Below, piece by piece: positions 29,179 through 40,631 of a stretch of 64,000 bases of DNA. The stretch lies in contig NZ_JH650759.1 in NCBI RefSeq assembly GCF_000259195.1, forward strand, positions 74,651 to 138,650. Reading direction: 5' to 3'. The position numbers and the translations under genes are program-made. The DNA is from Pseudomonas donghuensis. Its GTDB lineage: Bacteria > Pseudomonadota > Gammaproteobacteria > Pseudomonadales > Pseudomonadaceae. The notes beneath the pieces were generated by a model. That model ran no database searches and was not told the DNA's origin. It worked only from the letters and a program-made list of their open reading frames with translations. Positions within the stretch are counted from its first letter, which is position 1, and each line of letters begins with the position of its first letter.

Positions 29179-31083
29179 ATGGCCATTCCCAGCGCTAGTG
29201 CCTATAACGCAGACGCCATCGAAGTCCTCTCCGGCCTTGACCCGGTGCGCAAGCGCCCGGGCATGTACACCGATACCAGCCGGCCGAACCACCTTGCCCA
29301 GGAAGTGATCGACAACAGTGTCGACGAAGCCCTGGCCGGGCACGCCAAGTCGGTGCAGGTGATCCTCCACGCCGACCATTCCCTGGAAGTGTCCGACGAC
29401 GGTCGCGGCATGCCGGTGGACATCCACCCTGAAGAAGGCGTCTCCGGGGTCGAGCTGATCCTCACCAAGCTGCACGCCGGCGGCAAGTTCTCCAACAAGA
29501 ACTACCAGTTCTCCGGCGGTCTGCACGGGGTTGGTATTTCGGTGGTCAACGCCTTGTCCAGCCAGGTGCGGGTCAAGGTCAAGCGTGATGGCAACGAGTA
29601 TCAGATGACCTTCGCCGATGGCTACAAGGCCACCGAGTTGGAAGTGGTCGGCACCGTTGGCAAGCGCAACACCGGAACCTGCGTGTACTTCGCTCCGGAC
29701 CCGAAGTATTTCGATTCGCCGAAATTCTCCATCAGCCGCCTCAAGCACGTGCTCAAGGCCAAGGCGGTATTGTGCCCGGGGCTGCTGGTCAGTTTCGAAG
29801 ACAAGGCCAGCGGCGAGAAGGTTGAGTGGCATTACGAAGACGGCCTGCGTTCCTACCTGGTCGATTCGGTCAGCGACTTCCTGCGCCTGCCCGACGAGCC
29901 GTTTTGCGGCAGCCTGGCCGGTAACAAGGAAGCGGTCGACTGGGCGCTGCTGTGGCTGCCCGAAGGCGGCGACAGCGTTCAGGAAAGCTACGTCAACCTG
30001 ATCCCCACCGCCCAGGGCGGTACCCACGTCAATGGCCTGCGCCAGGGCCTGCTCGATGCCATGCGCGAGTTCTGCGAGTTCCGCAACTTGCTGCCGCGCG
30101 GGGTCAAGCTGGCGCCGGAAGACGTCTGGGAGCGCATCAGCTTCGTGCTCTCGATGAAGATGCAGGAGCCGCAGTTCTCCGGGCAGACCAAGGAGCGCCT
30201 GTCCTCCCGCGAGGCGGCCGCGTTCGTCTCCGGCGTGGTCAAGGATGCCTTCAGCCTGTGGCTCAACGCTCACCCCGAGCTGGGCATGCAACTGGCCGAG
30301 CTTGCCATCAACAACGCCGGCCGGCGCCTCAAGGCGAGCAAGAAGGTCGAGCGCAAGCGCATCACCCAGGGCCCGGCACTGCCCGGCAAGTTGGCTGACT
30401 GCGCCGGGCAGGACCCGATGCGCGCCGAGCTGTTCCTGGTCGAGGGTGATTCGGCGGGCGGTTCGGCCAAGCAGGCGCGTGACAAAGAGTTCCAGGCCAT
30501 CCTGCCGCTGCGCGGCAAGATCCTCAACACCTGGGAAGTCGATGGCGGCGAAGTACTCGCCAGCCAGGAAGTGCACAACATCGCCGTGGCCATCGGTGTC
30601 GACCCGGGCGCTGCGGACATGAGCCAGTTGCGCTACGGCAAGATCTGCATCCTCGCCGACGCCGACTCCGACGGCCTGCACATTGCCACTTTGCTCTGCG
30701 CCCTGTTTGTCCAGCATTTCCGCCCGCTGGTCGAAGCTGGCCACGTGTATGTGGCCATGCCGCCGCTGTACCGCATCGACCTGGGCAAGGAGATCTACTA
30801 CGCCCTGGACGAAGCCGAACGCGATGGCATCCTCGACCGCCTGGTGGCCGAGAAGAAGCGCGGCAAGCCGCAGGTCACCCGATTCAAGGGGCTGGGCGAG
30901 ATGAACCCGCCGCAGCTGCGCGAAACCACCATGGACCCGAACACCCGGCGCCTGGTCCAGCTGACCCTGGACGATCTGGACGGCACCCGCGAGATCATGG
31001 ACATGCTGCTGGCCAAAAAGCGCGCTGGCGATCGCAAGAGCTGGCTGGAATCCAAAGGCAACCTGGCCGAGGTCCTGGCTTGA
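29179..31083 (+). CDS. parE: DNA topoisomerase IV subunit B ParE
   Basis: A 634-residue GHKL-ATPase subunit. IDNSVDEALAGHAK and VSDDGRGMPVDIHPEEGVSG form the ATP site, and EGDSAGGSAKQ from Glu422 is the TOPRIM metal site. With ParC it decatenates daughter chromosomes. The ATG at 29179 follows GACGAGAACCC. The C-terminal end overlaps the next gene (TTGA). The quinolone-contact region around EGDSAGGSAKQARDKEFQAI shows no departure from the usual sequence that I can recognise. Confidence 0.97.
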   Translation: MAIPSASAYNADAIEVLSGLDPVRKRPGMYTDTSRPNHLAQEVIDNSVDEALAGHAKSVQVILHADHSLEVSDDGRGMPVDIHPEEGVSGVELILTKLHAGGKFSNKNYQFSGGLHGVGISVVNALSSQVRVKVKRDGNEYQMTFADGYKATELEVVGTVGKRNTGTCVYFAPDPKYFDSPKFSISRLKHVLKAKAVLCPGLLVSFEDKASGEKVEWHYEDGLRSYLVDSVSDFLRLPDEPFCGSLAGNKEAVDWALLWLPEGGDSVQESYVNLIPTAQGGTHVNGLRQGLLDAMREFCEFRNLLPRGVKLAPEDVWERISFVLSMKMQEPQFSGQTKERLSSREAAAFVSGVVKDAFSLWLNAHPELGMQLAELAINNAGRRLKASKKVERKRITQGPALPGKLADCAGQDPMRAELFLVEGDSAGGSAKQARDKEFQAILPLRGKILNTWEVDGGEVLASQEVHNIAVAIGVDPGAADMSQLRYGKICILADADSDGLHIATLLCALFVQHFRPLVEAGHVYVAMPPLYRIDLGKEIYYALDEAERDGILDRLVAEKKRGKPQVTRFKGLGEMNPPQLRETTMDPNTRRLVQLTLDDLDGTREIMDMLLAKKRAGDRKSWLESKGNLAEVLA

Positions 31084-32062
31084 TAGCTCGGGCCCTGGCT
31101 GCGCTGCTGGCGCTGTTCGCCCTGTCTTCACAGGCGGCGCCCTGGCCCGAGCTCAAGCTGGTTGCCGAGCACCCGGTCGAGGGCATGCGCGGTGGCAACC
31201 TGTCCGGCCTGAGTGCATGCCGTGGCGGATTGTGGGCGGTTTCGGACCGCGACGACGAGCTGCTCTACCGCCTGGACACCTCGGCAACGGTCTGGCAAGC
31301 GCAAGCGCTGCACATGGACGTACCGCCGGTACCGGAAAGCGGTCTGCCCTGGGGCTTGCGTTCGCGCACCTGGGCTGCTTCGCAGGTGCGCGGCGGTGAG
31401 CTGGATTTCGAAGGCCTGAGCTGCGACGGCGCCGGCAACCACTACCTGGTCAGCGAAGCCCATGCGGCAGTGCTGCAAGTGCCGGTAGAGGGTGCACCTA
31501 ACTGGTTGAAGATCGACCCGAGCATGGTCCGTCAGGCGCGGGCCAGTGGCATGTTGCTGCATTTCAATGCGCTGTTCGAAGGCCTGGCGGTGAGCCCGGC
31601 CGGTGACCGCATCTGGCTGGCGGCCGAGCGCGAGCGCCGCGGCCTGTTGTTGATCAACCGCTTGCAGACCACCTGGAACTGTGGCGACGGCTGCGTGCTG
31701 CTCAGCGAAGCCGGGGTCGAGATGCAGCCATCGCAGATGACCAAGCCGCGCCCGGTGTCGCGGGACTTTGCCGACCTGGCACTGTACAACGACAAGCTCT
31801 TTACCCTGGAACGCAATGCCTACCGCATCTGCCGGCGGGACGCGCAGACTGCCAAGGTCGAACGCTGCTGGTCGTTTGCCGCCGATGCGCTGGCCGAGCA
31901 TCGGCATTACTCGCAGCCTTTCGGCCTGGCCGAGGCGCTGGTGATCGATGACACGGGCGCCTGGATCGGCCTGGACAACAACGGTGCGACCCGCCAGGAC
32001 GGCGAATCGCGACCGATCGTCTGGCGCTTTGCCGCGCCGGCCGGTGGCTGGAGTGCCAAGTC

Positions 32063-32066
<4 letters not shown>
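31080..32066 (+). CDS. Exported esterase-like phytase-family protein
   Basis: A 328-residue protein with a cleavable signal MIARALAALLALFALSSQAA followed by a beta-propeller-like sequence (GNLSGLSACRGGLWAVSDRD, later GLAVSPAGDRIWLAAE) matching the esterase-like activity of phytase/SdiA-regulated family. It is probably periplasmic. The start is TTG 31080, overlapping the parE stop by 4 bases. It overlaps the protease gene at its 3' end. Substrate unknown. Its position between parE and parC is shared by pseudomonads, to my recollection. Confidence 0.75.
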
Positions 32067-34850
<2,784 letters not shown>

Positions 34851-34868
34851 GTCTGGGTTAGACAGCCT

Positions 34869-34892
34869 GAACGGGTATTTTCCTGCCCGTTC
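34869..34892 (+). terminator. Possible hairpin after parC
   Basis: GAACGGG (34869-34875) pairs with CCCGTTC (34886-34892) over a 10-base loop, 18 bases after the parC stop. There is no T-run, so termination is only possible. The remaining sequence to 35027 holds no gene I can support. Confidence 0.4.
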
Positions 34893-35027
34893 GGGGTTGA
34901 AACACTGGAGTCGAGCCGCTATTTCGCGGATGATAGGCCCCTTGCGGTACCAGCGTGGCTGTGTACCCGAACGAATCTATATGAGTATCACTGCGGTTTG
35001 CCTTGTGGCGACCGCCTGGATGGGATG

Positions 35028-35732
35028 ATGAAATTTCTGCGCCTTCCGTTGGTTCTGCTGTGTGGCGTGCTCGGATTGGCCGGTTGCAGCATGCACCAAC
35101 CGGTATCCCTGTATCAGCTCGACAGCGGTGAGCCTGGCCAACCCAAGCAAAGCGCTGGCATGGCAGTGGTGCTCGGCCCTGTATCGGTTGCCGACTACCT
35201 GCAACGCGAGACCCTGCTGCAGCGCCAGGCCGATGGCAGCCTGACCGCAGCCACCGATGGCCGTTGGGCCGGTAGCCTGTCGGCCGATATCGACCAGTTG
35301 CTGGTCCGTCAACTGGCCTGGCGTCTGGACAGCCAGCGGGTGGTCCTGGCCCCGGCCAGCACCGGTTTCACCCCGGATGTACAGGTTCTACTGTCGATTA
35401 CCCGCCTGGACTCCGGTACCAACCAGCCAGCGATCCTCGACGCCCAGTGGCGCCTGCTGGATCGCCGTGGCCAGGTCCGTGACAACCGCATCGTGCACCT
35501 GGAGCAACAGCACCAGGGTAGCTCGGCTGCTCAGGTCCAGGCCCAGGGCCAGTTGCTGCAAAAGCTTGCCGAACAGTTGAGTATTGCCTTGAAGCCGCTG
35601 GCCAATCAGCCTGTGGTGGTTGAAGAACAACCGAAAAAGGCGGCACCGGTTCAGGTGCGCAAAGAGCCGGAGAAGCCGAAAATTCCGTTGGCGACACCGA
35701 TTCGTACTGATCTGGAAGTGTTCCGCTTCTGA
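35028..35732 (+). CDS. PqiC/YmbA-family ABC-type transport auxiliary lipoprotein
   Basis: A 234-residue lipoprotein. The signal MKFLRLPLVLLCGVLGLAGC ends in lipobox LAGC. The mature part has the PqiC pattern: PVSLYQLDSG, VVLGPVSVADYLQR, and LLVRQLAWRLDSQRVVLAPA. A charged Pro/Lys/Glu tail (about 196-222) extends the C-terminus. PqiC proteins sit in the outer membrane leaflet facing the periplasm and work with MCE-domain PqiAB lipid-transport tunnels. No pqiAB genes are adjacent here, so the partner must be elsewhere. ATG 35025 is an equivalent start. Confidence 0.75.
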   Translation: MKFLRLPLVLLCGVLGLAGCSMHQPVSLYQLDSGEPGQPKQSAGMAVVLGPVSVADYLQRETLLQRQADGSLTAATDGRWAGSLSADIDQLLVRQLAWRLDSQRVVLAPASTGFTPDVQVLLSITRLDSGTNQPAILDAQWRLLDRRGQVRDNRIVHLEQQHQGSSAAQVQAQGQLLQKLAEQLSIALKPLANQPVVVEEQPKKAAPVQVRKEPEKPKIPLATPIRTDLEVFRF

Positions 35733-35745
35733 GTCGAGTGCCTAC

Positions 35746-35774
35746 AAAAAGCCCGCAGCGATGCGGGCTTTTTT
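35746..35774 (+). terminator. Rho-independent terminator after the PqiC-type gene
   Basis: AAAAAGCCCGCA (35746-35757) pairs with TGCGGGCTTTTT (35762-35773) over GCGA, with a T-run in the stem and tail. It is 13 bases after the stop. Confidence 0.9.
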
Positions 35775-35794
35775 GTGGGCGCTCATCCTGTCTA

Positions 35795-35885
35795 TGGGCG
35801 CTGGCTTGCCAGCGATCGGCCGTGAAGCGGTCGTAAGTCAGTCAGCACCGGTCTGTCCTCATCGCTGGCAAGCCAGCTCCCACAG
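35795..35885. repeat. REP pair between two terminators
   Basis: A left arm GGCGCTGGCTTGCCAGCGAT (about 35797-35816) and a right unit ATCGCTGGCAAGCCAGCTCCCACAG (35861-35885) face each other across about 44 unique bases. This is the CTGG-stem REP variant. The left copy lacks the CTCCCAC tail. The whole 35733-35937 gap is terminator, REP, terminator. Confidence 0.65.
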
Positions 35886-35893
35886 GTCAGCAA

Positions 35894-35922
35894 CAAAAAA
35901 GCCCGCATCACTGCGGGCTTTT
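35894..35922 (-). terminator. Terminator for the YtjB-type gene (bidirectional)
   Basis: AAAAAAGCCCGCA pairs with TGCGGGCTTTT over TCAC. It is 15 bases beyond the minus-strand stop at 35938. The stem GCCCGCA/TGCGGGC is the same as in the terminators at 35746 and 38868. Confidence 0.88.
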
Positions 35923-35937
35923 AGGTCTAGCAGGGGC

Positions 35938-37440
35938 TCAGCTCTTGACCCGGCGCTCATGCATCCGCGCCAATTGCCGTTCCAGCATCGACGGGTACGG
36001 CTCCATCAAGCGCTCGACGCAGCAGGCACCCTCGGGGCTGGCGATCGGGCGGATGCGGGCGCGCTGGCGCACCAGGGCGTCGTCGCTGATCTTGCGCTCG
36101 ACCAGTAGCAGGTTGCGGCTGTGCTGCGACAGGGCCAGGGCATCCTGGGCCTTTTCAGTCAGCAACAGGTCGATCTGGCTCAGGCCGTGCAGGTCTTCAC
36201 CCAGGGCCAGGCCCAACTGCAATTGCAGGGTGATGCCGCTGTCGGCCACTTCGATCTGCAGGGCATGGCCCAGGGCACGCAGCAGCTCGCCACAGCAGAT
36301 GGCGTTGGTGAGGTAGTCCTCGCCACTGTCCTGGCTGTGGAACAACAGCAGGGTGCTGCCGTCGTTAAGGGTGTGCACTTCGCTTTCATACAGCGAGGCA
36401 GCCTGGTCGAGGCAGTCGCGGTAGCGCTCAAGCAGTTCGGTAAGGCGCGTGCGCGGCAGCCGTCGCAGTTGTTCCTGGGAGCCCAGTTGCACCGCCAGAA
36501 CGGCGCTGGCCTGTGGCTCACGGTTGATCGGGGCAGCCGGAACAGGGGCGGGGCTGTGGTCTTCGTCGAGCAGGTCGGCGAAGGCATCATCGCTGTCGTC
36601 ATCTGCCGCAGGTTTTACCGGTTTGGCGGCCCTGGCCACGGCAGGTTGCTCGTCGAAGCTTGGGTCGCGCAGGTTGCGCACTTCGAATTCCGGCTCATCC
36701 TCGTCGAAGGATTCTTCGGCTTCTTCTTCCGGCTCGACTTCCCGTGGCGGCGGTGCCAGGCGGGTGTGCAGCTGGCGCGCCAGGTCGCCGATTTCATCCT
36801 GGCGCTCGATGGCCGGGGTGAACTCGTTGATGTCGCGCAGCCAGACCCGCAATTGCAGCAGCGGGGTGGAGATGTAGCGACCCAGGCGCAGGCTCATGGC
36901 CAGTGCCAGGGCCAGCAGGATGCCGGCAAGAATGCCCATGCTCTGCAGGCTGATGGTCAGCGGCTGCTGGAACTGGCTCATGTCCAGGCTGATGCGCAGT
37001 TGCCCGGCGGTCACGTCCTGGAAGGTGATCTTGGTCTGGTACAGGCCCTCGGCCTCGCCCAGCAGGCCGTTTTTCGGGCGCTGGCCGGCTTCTGCAAGGA
37101 TCCGGTTGTCGACGCTGTAGATCGCCGCATGGGCCACCAACGGGTTCTTCACCAGATTGCCGAGCAGCACATTGAGGCTGAGGATGTCGTTGGACACCAG
37201 CAGCTCGGTGGCCGAGGTCGCGGTTTGGGTGGTCAGGCTCTGCCCCAGGGCATCGGCCTGCTCATGCATGGCTTCCTTGAACTGCAGGCCCATCACGCAG
37301 GCGTAGATCACCAGCGCCAGTGCCACCAGGAACACGTTATGGCAGGCGATACGCAGCGCCAGCGGTATTCGGCGTTGGCGCAGGGCGTGGAAGATCAGCA
37401 GGAAGAAGTTGTCGGTCTTAACGGGCGTGGGCCGGTTCAC
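35938..37440 (-). CDS. Smp/YtjB (AhpA)-family inner-membrane protein
   Basis: About 500 residues. The likely start is GTG 37440 (NRPTPVKTDNFFLLIFHALR); earlier codons would run into the divergent serB gene. The N-terminal part has two membrane helices (about 32-55 and 185-205) flanking a periplasmic region of about 130 residues, as in Smp/YtjB. Next comes an acidic linker rich in Glu/Asp/Pro (about 255-345), then a C-terminal cytoplasmic domain of about 150 residues that I do not recognise. Divergence from serB is conserved with E. coli. Function unknown. Confidence 0.75.
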   Translation of the reverse strand: MNRPTPVKTDNFFLLIFHALRQRRIPLALRIACHNVFLVALALVIYACVMGLQFKEAMHEQADALGQSLTTQTATSATELLVSNDILSLNVLLGNLVKNPLVAHAAIYSVDNRILAEAGQRPKNGLLGEAEGLYQTKITFQDVTAGQLRISLDMSQFQQPLTISLQSMGILAGILLALALAMSLRLGRYISTPLLQLRVWLRDINEFTPAIERQDEIGDLARQLHTRLAPPPREVEPEEEAEESFDEDEPEFEVRNLRDPSFDEQPAVARAAKPVKPAADDDSDDAFADLLDEDHSPAPVPAAPINREPQASAVLAVQLGSQEQLRRLPRTRLTELLERYRDCLDQAASLYESEVHTLNDGSTLLLFHSQDSGEDYLTNAICCGELLRALGHALQIEVADSGITLQLQLGLALGEDLHGLSQIDLLLTEKAQDALALSQHSRNLLLVERKISDDALVRQRARIRPIASPEGACCVERLMEPYPSMLERQLARMHERRVKS

Positions 37441-37575
37441 AGAGCGCGGCTCTTTATGTCGGAGAAGTTGCTGCGCAGTATAGCGAGGGCTCAGGGGCGG
37501 GCAAAGTATCGACTGCGCCCGATGGTCAGCGAAAATCGGTAGAATGCGCTTTTTTTCAACGAGTCGGAGCCCGTC

Positions 37576-38790
37576 TTGCGCGAAATCGTTCTGATTAACA
37601 TCACTGGTGAGGACCGCCCGGGTCTTACTGCGGCCATCACCGGCGTCCTGGCCCAGGGTGGGGTGAACATCCTCGACATCGGTCAGGCGGTGATTCACGA
37701 CACCCTGTCCTTTGGCATCCTGGTGGAAATTCCGGATACCGAGAAGGCTTCATCGGTGCTCAAGAACATCCTGTTTGCGGGCTACGAACTCGACCAGCAG
37801 GTGCGTTTTACTCCGGTTTCCGAAGCCGACTACCAGAACTGGGTCGAAGGCCAGGGCAAGGCCCGGCATATCGTCACCCTGCTGACCCGCAAGGTGACTG
37901 CCGAGCAGTTGCAGCGCGTCAGCTCGATCACCGCCAAGTACGGGTTGAACATCGACCATATCGATCGCCTGTCCGGTCGTGTGGCGCTGGACACTCCGGT
38001 TGAGCAGGGCAAGGGCTGCATCGAGTTCTCGGTACGTGGCGAACCGGCTGATCCACAGGCCCTGCGCGCCGAGTTCCTCAGCGTCGCCCAGGAGCTGAAC
38101 GTTGACATCGCCTTCCAGCAGGATTCGCTGTTCCGTCGCAACCGCCGCCTGGCGGTGTTCGACATGGACTCGACGCTGATCGAAGCCGAAGTGATCGACG
38201 AACTGGCCAAGGCGGCGGGTGTAGGCGAGCAGGTTGCAGAAATCACCGAGCGGGCCATGCGCGGCGAACTGGATTTCCGTGCCAGCTTCAAGGAGCGCCT
38301 GGCGCTGCTCAAGGGCCTGGACGTTGGCGTGCTGGACCAGATCGGTGCTTCGCTACGCCTGACCGAAGGCGCCGAGACGCTGTTTGCCGAACTCAAGCGC
38401 CTGGGCTACAAGACCGCCATTCTCTCTGGCGGCTTCACCTACTTCGCCAAGCAGCTGCAAGCCAAGCTGGGCATCGATTATGTGTTCGCCAACGAGCTGG
38501 AAGTGGTCGATGGCAAGGTGACCGGCGTGGCTGTCGAGCCGATCGTCGATGCCCAGCGCAAGGCCGACCTGCTTGGCGAGCTGGCGCGCAAGGAAGGCCT
38601 GCAGATGGAGCAGACCATTGCGGTCGGTGACGGCGCCAACGATCTGCCGATGCTGGCGATTGCCGGCCTGGGCGTGGCCTTCCGCGCCAAGCCGTTGGTC
38701 AAACAATCGGCCAAGCAGGCGATCTCGACCCTGGGCCTGGATGGTGTGCTGTACCTGTTGGGTTTCCGGGATCGCGACGGTCGCGCGTGA
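37576..38790 (+). CDS. serB: Phosphoserine phosphatase SerB
   Basis: A 404-residue HAD phosphatase. The N-terminal ACT-type region (about 1-180: MREIVLINITGEDRPGLTAA) senses ligand. The catalytic domain has motif I FDMDSTLIEAEVIDELA (about 196), motif II ILSGGFTYF and motif IV VGDGANDLPML. It makes serine from phosphoserine. The start is TTG 37576 with GGAG seven bases upstream; no ATG is near. This long ACT-fused form is standard in pseudomonads. Confidence 0.95.
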   Translation: MREIVLINITGEDRPGLTAAITGVLAQGGVNILDIGQAVIHDTLSFGILVEIPDTEKASSVLKNILFAGYELDQQVRFTPVSEADYQNWVEGQGKARHIVTLLTRKVTAEQLQRVSSITAKYGLNIDHIDRLSGRVALDTPVEQGKGCIEFSVRGEPADPQALRAEFLSVAQELNVDIAFQQDSLFRRNRRLAVFDMDSTLIEAEVIDELAKAAGVGEQVAEITERAMRGELDFRASFKERLALLKGLDVGVLDQIGASLRLTEGAETLFAELKRLGYKTAILSGGFTYFAKQLQAKLGIDYVFANELEVVDGKVTGVAVEPIVDAQRKADLLGELARKEGLQMEQTIAVGDGANDLPMLAIAGLGVAFRAKPLVKQSAKQAISTLGLDGVLYLLGFRDRDGRA

Positions 38791-38812
38791 TGGCGGGGGC
38801 GCTGTGCGGCCC

Positions 38813-38837
38813 ATCGCTGGCAAGCCAGCTCCCACAG
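38813..38837. repeat. Single REP unit after serB
   Basis: ATCGCTGGCAAGCCAGCTCCCACAG, identical to the right-hand unit at 35861-35885 and matching the thiC-cytX palindrome, but with no inverted partner here. Confidence 0.7.
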
Positions 38838-38867
38838 GGTTTTGCGCAGGATCCGAAAGCCAGGTAC

Positions 38868-38897
38868 AAAAAAGCCCGCATCGCTGCGGGCTTTTTT
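38868..38897. terminator. Bidirectional terminator between serB and psd
   Basis: AAAAAAGCCCGCA (38868-38880) pairs perfectly with TGCGGGCTTTTTT (38885-38897) over TCGC, between two convergent genes; it ends 5 bases before the psd stop. Confidence 0.92.
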
Positions 38898-38901
38898 ATT
38901 T

Positions 38902-39765
38902 TCAGGCTTGCTCCGGCAGTGCCAGGCGCTGGCCCATGCTTACCGCAGAGCCTGCGCCGAGCTCTTCGGCCCATTTCACTTGCTCTGGCCCGAACAGTAC
39001 CACGGCTGTCGAACCCAGCTTGAAACGGCCCAGCTCGGCGCCTTTCTCCAGGTGGATCGGCGCACGGCTGGCTTCGTCGTAGCGCACGGTTTTCAGTTCA
39101 CGCTTGGGTGGCGTCACCAGGCCGGCCCAGACGGTTTCGATCGAGGCGACGATCATCGCACCCACCAGTACCACGGCCATCGGCCCGCGTTCGGTGTCGA
39201 ACAGGCAGACGACGCGCTCGTTGCGGGCGAACAGTTCCGGAACGTTTTCGGCAGTGGTCTGGTTGACCGAGAACAACCGGCCCGGTACGTAGATCATCTC
39301 GCGCAGGGTGCCGGCCAGCGGCATGTGCACGCGGTGGTAGTCCTTGGGCGACAGGTAGATGGTGGCGAACTGGCCACCCATGAACGGCGCGGCGTTGGCC
39401 GGATCGCCACCCAGCAGCTCCAGGGCGCTGAAACTGTGGCCCTTGGCCTGGAAGATACGCCCATGCTCGATCGGGCCGAGCTGGCTGACGGCACCGTCGG
39501 CCGGGCAGAGGATCGCCCCCGGGGTTTCATCCAGCGGACGCGCACCTGGCTTGAGGGCGCGGGTAAAGAAGGCGTTGAAGTGCTCGTAGGCGGTGACGTC
39601 TTCGACCAGGGCCTGGGACATGTCCACCTGGTAGCGCTTGGCGAACCAGCTGGTGAAGGCGTTCTTGAACCAGCGCACGCGGCATTCGGCGATGCAGCCG
39701 GCCAGGCGCGAAAGCAGGTGATGAGGCAGCAGGTACTGACTGATGATGAACAAGCGGGATTTCAT
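38902..39765 (-). CDS. psd: Phosphatidylserine decarboxylase proenzyme
   Basis: A 287-residue membrane-associated enzyme that makes phosphatidylethanolamine. The self-cleavage motif LGST is at 250-253, splitting Gly251-Ser252 to create the pyruvoyl group. Asp90 and His147 are placed like the E. coli triad residues. It is third in a minus-strand run HDOD gene, rhodanese gene, psd, with a 9-base gap from the rhodanese gene. The length is standard. Confidence 0.96.
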   Translation of the reverse strand: MKSRLFIISQYLLPHHLLSRLAGCIAECRVRWFKNAFTSWFAKRYQVDMSQALVEDVTAYEHFNAFFTRALKPGARPLDETPGAILCPADGAVSQLGPIEHGRIFQAKGHSFSALELLGGDPANAAPFMGGQFATIYLSPKDYHRVHMPLAGTLREMIYVPGRLFSVNQTTAENVPELFARNERVVCLFDTERGPMAVVLVGAMIVASIETVWAGLVTPPKRELKTVRYDEASRAPIHLEKGAELGRFKLGSTAVVLFGPEQVKWAEELGAGSAVSMGQRLALPEQA

Positions 39766-39774
39766 TAGGTTTCC

Positions 39775-40584
39775 TTAAACTTCGACAGGGGTGTCGGGGT
39801 GGTTGCCCCATTCGCCCCAGGATCCGGCGTAGGCTTTGACCCGAGGGTAGCCCAGATGCTTGGCCACCAGGTAGGTAAAGCCGGAACGGTGATGAGTCTG
39901 GCAGTGGGTGACCACTTCCTTGTCTTTGCTGATGCCCAGCTGCGCGAGGATTTCGGGCATGTCCTTGCGGATACGCAGGTGATCGTTCATGTCCATGCCG
40001 GCGGTCCATTCGAAATTGACCGCGCCGGGGATATGCCCGCCCTTGGCCGCGAGGACTTTCTCGCCACGGTACTCGGCTGGGCTGCGCGCGTCCCAGATCA
40101 CCAGGTCGGTGGCACCGAGGCGGCTTTGCAGGTACTCGCGGGTTGCCGTTGGCTCTTCGTGCAGGGTCAGGCTGACCGTGCCGGTGATGTTGAGCGGCAC
40201 ATCAGTGGCAAGGTTGTTGGCCGGCCAGGCCTGGATGCCACCGTTGAGGTAGTGGTAGCGCTTGTGCCCGATGACGTCGAGCAGCCAGATGAAGCGCCCG
40301 GCCCAACCGCCGCCTTCCTCGTCATATACGACGTAGACCGCGTTGGCGTTATGGCCGAGTTCGGCAAACAGTTTTTCCAGGTCAGCCTTGGCCGGCAACA
40401 GGCCTGGCGCGGGAGGCTGGCCCAGCTGCGTGCGCTTCGGGTCGACGAAGCGCGCACCGGGAACATGCCCGCTGGCATAGCGGTTGGGGCTGGTCAGGTC
40501 GACCAGGATCAACTCTGGCGCATCCAGCCGGGCTTGCAGATCAGCCGGCTCGATTACCAGGGGCAAGCCAGAAAAGTCAGTCAT
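39775..40584 (-). CDS. Two-domain rhodanese-type sulfurtransferase
   Basis: A 269-residue tandem rhodanese. The N-terminal domain (about 8-122) is inactive, with YDEEGGG where the Cys loop would be. The C-terminal domain has Cys228 in THCQTHHRSGFT. That loop differs from the CG[ST]GVTA form of mercaptopyruvate sulfurtransferases and the CRxGVT-type thiosulfate enzymes, so the donor is uncertain. ATG 40584 follows GGAGACTCT. Cytosolic; sulfur donor for thiolation or cyanide detoxification are possibilities only. Confidence 0.85.
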   Translation of the reverse strand: MTDFSGLPLVIEPADLQARLDAPELILVDLTSPNRYASGHVPGARFVDPKRTQLGQPPAPGLLPAKADLEKLFAELGHNANAVYVVYDEEGGGWAGRFIWLLDVIGHKRYHYLNGGIQAWPANNLATDVPLNITGTVSLTLHEEPTATREYLQSRLGATDLVIWDARSPAEYRGEKVLAAKGGHIPGAVNFEWTAGMDMNDHLRIRKDMPEILAQLGISKDKEVVTHCQTHHRSGFTYLVAKHLGYPRVKAYAGSWGEWGNHPDTPVEV

Positions 40585-40631
40585 CCAGAGTCTCCAGAGC
40601 AGAACAGAGGGGGGCGATTGTAGCGCATGGC

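Noticed and set aside
34851-35027. A small gene between parC and the PqiC-type lipoprotein
   Set aside because: Only short open frames without SD support; it is best read as a hairpin plus promoter region.
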